Origin: Chrysophaeum taylorii
Lineage: Eukaryota; Sar; Pelagophyceae; Pelagomonadales; Pelagomonadaceae
Assembly: GCA_029834535.1 (NCBI GenBank)
Contig: JAQMWT010000109.1
Coordinates: 62,001-126,000, forward strand
DNA: 64,000 nucleotides
Direction of reading: 5' to 3'
Shown: one piece after another, positions 22,115 to 31,438 of the stretch
How positions within the stretch are numbered: position 1 is the first letter of the stretch
How the letters are laid out: every line of letters begins with the position of its first letter
Position numbers and translations under genes: made by a program
The notes under the pieces: model-generated
Told to the model about the DNA's origin: nothing
What the model saw: only the letters and a program-made list of their open reading frames with translations
The model's database searches: none

Positions 22115-24329
22115 ATGGTGCACCAAAGACCACAGGCGGTGCCACCTTGCGCTCCTGGTATGAAGAGTCGAGCGACGACAGCGCCCGAGTTGTTGTTGAA
22201 TGAATCGAGTCAGAAGGTGCTCGATGAAGACGAGCAGGGCGGCTGCAAGTCTTTGAACAACAAGCACGCGGGAAAAATGGCACAGCCAACAACCACCATT
22301 TTTGATCGAGTCCAACGCGGGTGTGGATGGTGCTGTGGGGGCTGTGCGTTGGTGTTTGTGGTGGGGTTGGTGGTGACGGGTGGGACGTTGTTGTCGACGT
22401 TGGGGGCCGCGGTGACGCTGGCGACCTCGCCGGGCCGGGTGGTGCCGCCAGAGTACGCGAAGGTGGCTCGCGCCGAGGCGAGCCGGCTCTCCAACGCGCA
22501 GGTGACTTGGCTTCTGGGGGGAGGAGCCGCGCTTCCCGCAGAAAAGAGTACGTACGACGCCAAATGGGCCGTGGCCAAGTACGTGGCGATGTTGGAGAAC
22601 AAACGATCGGTCGAAGCCAAGAATTTCAGCGCTTTTTTGAACGCGCACGAGCACTTCGCGGACTACGAGGCGCACCGATCTCGATGCGAGTGGCACGATC
22701 GCCCGCTGGACGCCGAAAAAGATTATTTCGCGTACAAGTATTACAAAAACACGGAAGACTGGGAGAAGTACGCCAAGGTCGGGCGGACTTCGTATTGCGG
22801 AGGCGGCCGATATGATCCTGACAGAGTCACGCGTGCTCGGCTCGACGCGCACCGGACCGAAATGACGGACTTTCGGTACCAAACGTGCGACATCCAAGTC
22901 ACGGGGGACTATCGGCGCGCCGACGACGAGCGGTGGTCGGTCGTCCGCCTGGGGCCCATGACGGGCCGGGGCGGCTACGACTGGCACTCGTTCTGGCACT
23001 ATGACTTGATCCCGGAAATGACCAAAGCGTTAGAGAATCAGGACACGGTGTGGGTCACGGGGTACTTCTCGGGGGCGATCGACGCAGAGTTTTTTCAACC
23101 GCTCAACTACCCTCCGATACACCACCATCACCTTCACGTGTTGCCGACGCCGTTCGATTCGTTCATCAATCACAATATCATGTTTCAGATGCACGGCGAC
23201 GCGACCTGGAACGAAGGTGAAGGCGGTTTCGACTCGTGGCTGAATTACATGCCCGAGAACATGGCCTTCCCGGTGTCGTACTCTCTCCAATTCGACGCCG
23301 ACTTGAACGACGTCAGGCCCGCCGATTCGGAACCGATGGAATTTTACGTTGAAATCGCCCTGCGATGGACTACAGAACCGCCCCAAAAGCCGGCGGCCTT
23401 GTTGAACTTCGGCGCGCCCTTTCCCTCGCTTCAAGACGGCCCCATGACGCACTGGACCGAGCACGCGGTGAATTACGTTCCGGGTCAGAAGGAGTCCGTG
23501 CTCTGGTACGGCGGCCGGGTCTACAACTCGGGCCGACTCCTGCACGCCATCGCGCACTCGCACTCGCATTGGTTCGACGAGTTCTACGTCTTTTCGGGCA
23601 CGCCCGAGGATTTGGGCTTGAACCGAGGCGTCTATCAGGTCGATTACAACAACGTGCTGCCCTGGACGCCCGCCGACCACGGCCTCACCAATGACGACGT
23701 CAAGCTCCGCATTTTGTACCATGCCGAAAAGAATCCGCGCGTCACGTTGCGCTGCGTCGTCTCGGGCTCTCTTTTCGAAGACCAATCCCAGCCCGACGCC
23801 GGCGGAGGCACCACCTTCGACCGCTTTCCTAGCTGGCGCTGCTTAGACGACTGGATTTTTCAAAAGGGCGATCCGTTCACGCTCGTCGCCTTCGACAAGC
23901 CCATGTGTGAGGGTTGCGGCGCGGTCAAAGGCCCGTTCCAAAACAGGTACGGCATCCCCCAGCATTCCATTTTCCGCGCCGTCTACGTCAACGACCAAAA
24001 TCCGAACGACGTCCAGCACTTCTTCACCTACGGACATCAGCTCGCCTCGGATCAGGTCACGGCTGCCGTGCCTCGAGACCACTCCTTCGACGCCCCGCCC
24101 AAAGAGGATCCCATCCTGAGTATGTCATCGCAATCTTTTAAACGTTATAACGTACTGGCGCGCAGATTCGCCCGATCTTGTCCTCGCCTTCCAAGCCGGC
24201 CTCGTCAGCAACACGGCCCTCACGGGCTTCAAGAAGTACAGAGACGCCATTCGCACCCTCTCCCTCAACGTGCCGGCTTTCCACAAGCTCAGACGCAACC
24301 TCCTCCTCGATCGCTTTTGCGAACTCTGA
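22115..24329 (+). CDS. Membrane-anchored protein with histidine cluster, unknown function (one intron)
   Basis: Two exons, 22,115 to 24,119 and 24,166 to 24,329, give about 720 residues. The first ATG is at 22,115, with a second plausible start at 22,160. The N-terminus is short and hydrophilic. A Cys/Gly-rich hydrophobic segment (CALVFVVGLVVTGGTLLSTLG, about residues 60 to 85) looks like a signal anchor, and a long soluble part follows. This has PPIHHHHLHV, HGDATWNEGEGG, HSHSHWFDEF and paired cysteines, a pattern that could bind copper or another metal and loosely recalls type II copper monooxygenases. I did not establish homology. Splicing replaces a lysine/arginine-rich out-of-frame tail with SPDLVLAFQAGLVSNTALTG..., ending DRFCEL, which reads as a natural C-terminus. 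Confidence 0.8.
24120..24165 (+). other. Spliceosomal intron, 46 bases
   Basis: Begins GTATGT and ends GCGCGCAG. Removing it joins ...DPIL to NSPDLVLAF with the frame kept open to a TGA at 24,327. Without removal the frame continues into low-quality basic sequence. Confidence 0.75.
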
Positions 24330-25740
24330 TCTCGCGAGTCGTCGTCGCTTGCTCGGAAAAATTTGTCCAAAAAAATGGCGTCGTCACAGACTGCCTTACG
24401 ATCCCGCCGCGACTTTTCGTGTGTCATATCGGAGCGGCACAAATGTCGACAAAGAAGAAGAGAACAGCACTTTATTCCACGCAATACTTCCCTCCTCCTT
24501 GGCTTTTCCTGTCGAGCGTCGCCGTGGACAGACGCTCGCTGACGAGAACTTGACTGTGCCCGCGAGCTATGCTTGTGAACTTGCCTTTTCTTCTCCCTGC
24601 TGTACGAGGGCGATTGAGGTGTGTGTCTCGGACATCATGCCGATGTCGTCCGGGTAACCAGCAGCGTTTCTGGAACGAACGTATGCTTCGAGCAATCCGC
24701 TTGGTCTCACCACTTGAAGAGTGTACATGGAGTTCCGGGCCAAAGTGGGCAGGGCGTGTCATGCATCGCATGCGACCTCGGGGAGACCAACCAGCGCCGC
24801 TTCGACTAGCATATGGACCAGGCGCCCGCACATGATATCCCCCCTCCCTTTTCAGGCCACGCGTCGTCCGAGCTCTCGGATCACGACGAGTACATGCTCA
24901 TGTCGTCCAAATCTGAGGCAGAATCGCGAACTGTCTCGAGAACGGCACGAGTGCTTAATTTGACAACCAGACTCCGCAGTGAGTGTGCGCGGGAGGGATC
25001 CGACAAATTTTCAGACTCATCAATAGCATCGACGACGAGTTGGACGCCACTTTCGCTAATCTGGCCTCGCTTGCAATCGTAATAGCGTCAAGAGTGGATT
25101 GATCCCGAGCGGACGGAGCTCGCTGGATCACGAAGAACTGCCACATTCACTAGTCGATGGCAGAGGGTCGTGTCGGAGCGCATCGACTTCCACGTCGTAT
25201 TCCACGACGCGACGATGAATGAGGAACTACGCCCCACATGCACGATGGATTCATCGAGCTGCCCTGCGAGGTGACCATCGGGTGCTCGGGCTAGAAGACG
25301 ATGGCCCATTCTCCACCGGATAAAATAGACTAAATTTTTAAGGGGGGTCAAGGAACCAGTGGGTTCCACGCGCAGACCCCCCCCCCCTGCCGCTGAATGC
25401 CCGGGGAAAGTCGATAGACGTCGAAAGGGGCTTCCAACTGGCCAGTTTGGTCCTGAGGCCTCACACGTAGCTCCCGCACTCGTGATTCTATGCTGCTTTA
25501 TTTCCTAGGGCCTCGTAGCGGATGATCGTGACCAGGAACCGGCTGCTCGAGTTTACGTGGAAATCCAGGCAAAAACGCATGAAAGCGAACGCACTCGACA
25601 CTGTGGTTCCTCCGAAGAACTCCAGACCAGCACACGGTGCGAAGTCGACCATTTGGGCTGCTGGTTGGCCGTTGGCGACAGTCGGCCCATAAATCGGCGA
25701 GCTCGTCGGTGAAAGAAAACGCCCATGTCCACATTTTAAA
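24330..25740. other. Gene-poor stretch with possible coding remnants
   Basis: No intact gene recognised. Short plus-strand pieces look coding-like, for example 24,813 to 24,980 (starts MDQAPAHDIPPPFSGH) and LINSIDDELDATFANLASLAI near 25,020, with a possible GTGAGT...TTTTCAG intron between them. The frames do not join cleanly. A run of 14 C lies at about 25,376 to 25,389. Confidence 0.4.
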
Positions 25741-25750
25741 AAAAGGTGCC

Positions 25751-28602
25751 TCACGCTGTTTCATCCTCATCCTCGTCGTATTCGTTGGTGTCGAGCCCGA
25801 AGCGCCAGGAGCCAGGTATGGTACCTTGAAAAACGTCGGACGATTTGCTTTGAGCCACAACCAGAGAAGCCGTCGTCGTAGCCGAGGAATATTCTTTCAG
25901 TCCCAAGTTTTCTACGGCCATCTTTTGAATTCGCATCCGAGACGGCCTCAATCTCGCCTGGCATCCAATAGGCCCCAGGTTTTCCCTCGAGCTCCCACAA
26001 CACCTCGACTGGCTGGCTAACAAGAGAGTCGACAATCGAAGGCAGCTGGTCTTGCATGCCACTCGCTTGCGCTTTGCTCGCTTTGTGGCCAGAGCAGCCC
26101 CGGCCTTTTCCTTGAACTCAGCGTCGCTCACAAGGCGCCGAGCATCCAGGGCCCTGCGCTCTTGTGTTGCCGTAACAAGCACCGGCGGCGGCCGTCGTTG
26201 CGGAACAACAAGCTCGTCCGTCAATGCCCGCCTCTCCATTTTGATCTTGCCGTAGATCTGCTTGAGATGCTTGGTTACAAAAGGCAACACTCGCTTCTGA
26301 ACCAAACTGGCCGACCAGTGCGTCCTTTGTCGAAGTGTAGGACTTGGGCTTGAGGTCACCCATGCCCATTCCGTGGTTATAGCCAGCAATGTTGGTGACG
26401 AGCGTCTTGCATCGACCACTGTTGTTACGGAGCTTGGCGAGTTCTGCTTCGAACTTTATTTCCAACTCTGCGAGCATGGTTTGTCCATCCAGCTCCTGGT
26501 AGCTGACAAGGGGCCCCTCCTCAATGGCATCCGTCGGCCCTCGTCATGTCGTTTACGGCTCGATCGAGCGCCGCCGCGATCGTTTCGGCATTTCGCGCAC
26601 GGTGCCGATCGATCGCTGCTTGGCGACGAGCGGCGGCATTCGCCTTGTAGTCCAGCCGCCCCATTCGCGCTGCTTCAATCACGGCCATCACAGTCTTGTC
26701 GTCGCGCTGGTCGAGACGACCGGGGGCGGATTTCCTTCCACCACTACCACCTCTGTCTGTTCCTTCGGCAGCGGCGGTGGCTCGGCGCTGACGCTTGACG
26801 GCAAGCGCATCGGCCCGCTCTCGGACGCTTGCCAAGGCCGCCGTTGCGTTGTCGGTCGTCCCGACAGCACCAGCAAGACTGCGAACGCCGACGTCACCAA
26901 TCGCTGAAATTCCGTCCGCCGAACCATGAAGCTTCGCGTACACGCCACGGAACTGATCGAGGGTGCTCTGGAAGTCGCTGAAGCGGGATGTAATAGCCTG
27001 GGATTCGCCGTGTGCGATCTGGTCGACGAGCTCGGTGGCGCGCATGGTCCAGTCTCGAACTCCATGGTCGCCGTCGATTCGGAGTTGCGTGCCGATGAGC
27101 TCCTTGCCGTCGAGCGGCTACGCGTCCGATTGGAACGCGCGCTCCTCGCCCTCGCTGAGGTCGAGGGCCAAAAGAAGCTTGTGGAGACGTCCCATCTCGC
27201 TTCGCAGGTTGCGGACAAAACGCAAGGACGGGAGCTCCATCTCGGCGGCGCGCTCTTGACGATCGATGGGATGACTTCCGAGACCTCGGACAGCGAGACG
27301 CGCAACGCCAACAGACGCATACAGAGGTGTTGCACCCATGGAGGCCACGCCTGGCCCTTGCCAGCACCAACGCCTGCCTTCCGGCATGGAACTCGAATAG
27401 TGGTGTCTCGCTTCTCGAGCTCGGCGACACGCGCCAATAGTCGTCGATCTCCTCGTCCCGTGCTTTAAGCTCGGCCTCGGCCTTGTCGAGCTCCAGGGCC
27501 AGCTGCTTCGCATCCCTGTTGACGTCGAAGTAGCTGCGCAGGAGCTGGCGCATCTTCGCCAGGTCGCACTTTTTAGGCAGCTGCGCCTGGGTCCGCTCCG
27601 TCGCCGCTGCCGCCGCCTCGGTCACTGCTCGCTTCACTTCGGCGCGGGCGTCGGCCGCCGCCTGCTTCTCTTCAGCCACCGCCTGCAGAGCGCGCTTCCG
27701 CTTCAACGCCGCAGCCTCCTCGCTCCGCTGACGCTGGACCTTGACTTGTTGCACTCGACGGGCCGCCTCCCGGGCCTCGGCACTAGCTCGGGCAGCGACA
27801 GCTGCCGCAGCCTCCATGGCCTCGGTCTTCTCGACCTAGGCCTCGAAGGCCTCTTCGCTTGCCACTATAACGGCACGCTCGGCCGCGGCGGCAACGTGTT
27901 GCTGGGACGCTCTTGCTGCCTCAAGCTGCAGGACCTTGAGCCGTTCCGCTACCAACTGCCTCCGCAACTCAGGCGACTGCGACTGCGATTGTGCTGGCTG
28001 CAGCGCAGGCGGCCGCCGGTGCGAAGCGGTCGATCGAGCGCAACAGGCGATGGCGTTCTCCTTGTCCGACGCTGCGCGGACGTCGCTCAAGCCCACCTTG
28101 ATGGTGCCGTAGGAGACGCCCTTGACCGTGAGAGTGACCGAGCTCGTTGCCGCGTCATAGTGGAGCCTCTGGACGGTAGCCGCCTCAGCGTAGACTCTGA
28201 CGCCCGCCGAAAGGTTGCCTATCGCCTCGACTCGATCGCCGGGCCGGATGTCCGTCTTCAAGCACGTCGTTACGCCGCCGAGATGCGTTTCTTGATCTCG
28301 AGCACAGGCCGGAAGTCGGCGTGCCATGGGGCAAAGTCGTTGCGGTAGCGCTTACTGCAGACGAAGAATTGAAGGGGCAGCTCGCCCTCGATGCCGAGCA
28401 CTCGTTCCAGGTCAATCGCCTTGCCCGGATCCTTCGGTAGCACAGCGACGCAGCAGCAGCAACACTCTCCTTCGCGGAGGTTGGACCGGCGTACGCGCCG
28501 CTCGGCCGGTTTCATTGACCGATTCTTCGTGCCCACTGCCTCGGGGAGGTCGGTGACCGTATCAGGCAAGATCTGAACGGCCGCTGGGGCCGCAGCCATC
28601 AC
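25751..28602 (-). pseudogene. Broken coiled-coil protein with Tudor-like domains
   Basis: Consecutive minus-strand frames give one hydrophilic protein. Its N-terminal part (from 28,602) has five adjacent cysteines. Next comes a small beta-barrel-like stretch (IRPGDRVEAIGNLSAGVRVY...VKGVSYGTIKV, about 28.25 to 28.06 kb), then a long Ala/Glu/Arg/Gln-rich coiled coil (28.0 to 27.4 kb), then more helices. It ends with LWELEGKPGAYWMPGEIEAV ... FLGYDDGFSG (about 25.9 to 26.0 kb), which resembles a Tudor or Agenet fold. The frame is lost near 28.27, 27.4, 27.29, 27.1, 26.5 and 25.84 kb, and an in-frame TAG sits at 27,836. None of these breaks carries clear GT-AG borders at the sites inspected. If some are unrecognised introns, the gene could be less damaged than it looks. 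No family was identified with certainty. Confidence 0.6.
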
Positions 28603-29688
28603 TAACCTTTGAGTTTTTACTCCTAAACCCCCCCTTTAACCCCCTAGACTGCGGGCGACGTCGCCCAATACGCCCCGACCGAGGTTTCCAACGCTTATTG
28701 CTCCAAGTGACCCGTCAGACAGCGCTGGGCCGCTGGGCGAGGCTCGAAAACTGGGGATCTTGGTCTTTGTCGCGTGTGAGCGGGTTTGAGGTTAGGAAGA
28801 ATAGATCCGTCGACGAAAAGGTTCATTAGCCAACGCTCGTGCGCCAACGCTAGGGAGCCGGGGCTCGCAGCCGTTGCCCGTGCGGCACAGGGTTTGCCGA
28901 CGAACAACTGCGCCAACTGGACGACGACCTGTGATTACAACCCGCGCCCCCCAAAGCTGCCTGCCCCCACCTTGTCTGCTTCGCCGTCGACATCATCCTC
29001 GCCAAAGATACCAACAACGCCCTCGCCCTAACACCTCCGCGCGCACTCCGTCCTCGCTGCGGCAACGCTCTTAGCGCGGACGCCACACTCCCCCGCGGGA
29101 TCGGCTACGATTTACGAACTCGCGGTGACGCCACACCGCGTCCAGGAAGATCATAAATCTGACATCGGCACTCGCACAATTTGCCTGCCCTCCGACGGAG
29201 GCCAAATATTGTCAAGACGCGCGTTCCGCGCATTTTGTTTTTCAAGAAGTCTCATATCCTCAATACCAAACCAGCTTTCTTCATTTTCCACACGGACTCC
29301 TCCGGCATATGAACTGCGAGCGGTCCTCGGGGCAGACAACGGGAAATTCGGCTCTATTGTCGAGTCATGCCTCGTGATAAGATGGAAGGGCCGTTAGAGT
29401 TCCTCCGACTGCGCGCGGGATAAGAGCCACTGGCCAATTTTATCAGCTGGACAACAGGCTGTGGTCGGGTACAGAAAAACACAAAAATACTACGTAGTAG
29501 TAGTAGTAGTAGAAAGCCTCTGCTGTGCGCCAAACAGGCGGCGGCTGGATGGTGAGATGATGAGTGAGTAAGCAAAGGAGGATAACGCATGATATTCGGG
29601 GCTCGTTTCTTTTCAGATGGAGCTTAGCATGCAGGGTCAGATTTTGCACAGGCTCTGTGGACCTTTCGTGCGGCGCAACCAAACTTGT
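28603..29688. other. Intergenic, no gene seen
   Basis: Only short frames without recognisable domains. A small TAG trinucleotide run (about 29,493 to 29,511) reads Tyr-rich on the minus strand, which creates spurious frames. Confidence 0.6.
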
Positions 29689-30387
29689 TCAGGCAGTCTT
29701 GGGGTCACCTTTGAGGACGTTCCGGCTGAAGAAGTAACCAATGGCTATTGGCGTGATGCCGTTGAGGCCGTTTATCAGCTGAAAGATCGAGTACGGCATT
29801 TTCTCGTAGAACCACAAGGTGACAACGATGATGGCATGATCGATTAATCCGGCAATGAAGACACCAAAGACGAGGATGGGACGCTCACTCTTCGGCATCA
29901 AGGCGGCCATACCGCGGAGGACGAAGAACGACCCTGGAGCGAAGAGGAGAATTGCGGTAGCGAGTCCAGGATTGTAACTCTGCGTCAACAGCGCCGGCAT
30001 GACGTGACTGAGGGTGTTGAAGAAGGGCGTGCCCCAAGCGAAGGTCGCGACGACGGGCTCGGTCCGGAACAAGGCCCAGTTTATGGCCGCAGTGAGATTC
30101 ACTCCCACAAAGTTTACCATGAACACGAACAACGGGTCCGCGGGACACGTCTGCTTCGAAGCGAAACCCAAGGTGTGGCACAGGTGAGCGGCCAAGGCGT
30201 AACGGCGACCCAGAAGGTCGATGCCGTGCTCCTCGAACTGGTGCAAGCTGTAGAAGGGCCCCATGAACGGAATCAGCGTCAGCACATTGTTGAACTGAGT
30301 TTTGTTGCTCGCATACATAATTCCAGCAATCGCCAGCACCAGACTCACGTACGGCCAGCCAAACAACACCGCCGCGGACAGATCCAT
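29689..30387 (-). CDS. HXXEE-domain multi-pass membrane protein
   Basis: A 232-residue, strongly hydrophobic protein with ATG at 30,387. The family signature HXXEE is visible as LHQFEEHGID at about residue 48. Further conserved-looking features are NTLSHVMPAL and YNPGLATAILLFAPGSFF, with about five or six membrane segments, including LFGWPYVSLVLAIAGIMYA at the N-terminus and ILVFGVFIAGLIDHAIIVV near the C-terminus. HXXEE proteins occur in bacteria and scattered microbial eukaryotes and have no established function. The two acidic residues and the histidine suggest metal or proton handling, which is inference. The frame is intact between a broken gene and a gene-poor stretch. Confidence 0.8.
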   Translation of the reverse strand: MDLSAAVLFGWPYVSLVLAIAGIMYASNKTQFNNVLTLIPFMGPFYSLHQFEEHGIDLLGRRYALAAHLCHTLGFASKQTCPADPLFVFMVNFVGVNLTAAINWALFRTEPVVATFAWGTPFFNTLSHVMPALLTQSYNPGLATAILLFAPGSFFVLRGMAALMPKSERPILVFGVFIAGLIDHAIIVVTLWFYEKMPYSIFQLINGLNGITPIAIGYFFSRNVLKGDPKTA

Positions 30388-31438
30388 CGATGTCGTGGCC
30401 GCTGTGTGTGAACTTGAGGCTCTGCCGAAGAACTAGCAGGTGAAGCCGTTCGCCCACCAAGTTACGGAAAGTCCTTATTCTGTGCAATTCATTCGTCAAG
30501 GAAATGATACGGTTACATCCTGCTTTGTATAAAAAGTGAGTCAGCTTTTCGTTAGTTAGTTAGTTAGCTTTTCGTCATCAGCTTTGGAGAGAGAGAGAGA
30601 GATTCTGACGACGTAAGGACATACTTTGGATTTCGAATCCCTTAGTTATGCTCGGCTTCTCCAGAGGACTGCTGCGCCGTGGGCGGTCGTGCGAGGTGGG
30701 AACACGTCGCCGACCCTCTCGCCTTGGGCTACGACGCGCGCCGGGGCACATCGAGACCAGCGGCACTCGTTTGAAAGCCGTCGCGAAAATCCGTCCAAAC
30801 CCTAGCTCGGCACGTTTGAGGCCGCCCCGCTCGAGCGCCGAGGGCCTTTACTTGCTCCGCTAAGCCACGGCGTCAGGACATTGTTGCGGGCCTGGAGTCA
30901 GCTTGGGTAATAAGTAAAGGCTGTCGATTGCCGTAGGACAGGACAGCCTCGACAAGTGGCGCGTGTCGACGTTTAGCTGGAACGTTTGAGGCACAACAAC
31001 ATGCATCAGGCGACTGACTATTCCGACAGTGCGCATGGGATATACCGGAGCAACTGAAAAAAAGCCCGTGTCTGGCGCTGTGCCTACGTCGTCTTCTTGC
31101 AGCAGCGCGAGAGCTTGCCGTGGCCGACCGGCCGAATTCCGCTTCCGGAGGGAGGCTAAGAACGAGACATTTTTGACCACCGAGGGGCGGAAACGAGTCC
31201 GCAGCCTTCTTTTCGCCAGCACTCCGGCGCCCGCCCCGGCAGTCCCGGTCGTGCAGGGCACCGACACCGGCCCAGAACGAAAAGCCTGTTGCCGAGGACG
31301 CCGTCGTCGTCCGGGAGCAAGCGACGCGTCCAACACGGCCGAAGCTACGCCAGGTCTGGTCCGATTGGCGCCTGATGAACGTTCTCGTTGCGCGCGCCCG
31401 GTCGAAGAATTGAATCTCATCGTTTCCTGCCAATTCTA
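30388..31438. other. Intergenic, no confident gene
   Basis: Overlapping frames of about 150 to 190 codons exist on both strands at 30.86 to 31.47 kb, but they are basic, low in hydrophobic residues and lack any motif, as expected by chance in GC-rich DNA. GTTAGTTAGTTAG and GAGAGAGAGAGA runs occur near 30,550 to 30,600, and TATAAAAAG at about 30,527. Confidence 0.5.

Noticed and set aside
30625-30650. tRNA-like B box (GGATTTCGAATCCC)
   Set aside because: No A box, anticodon arm or acceptor stem could be folded around it by eye.
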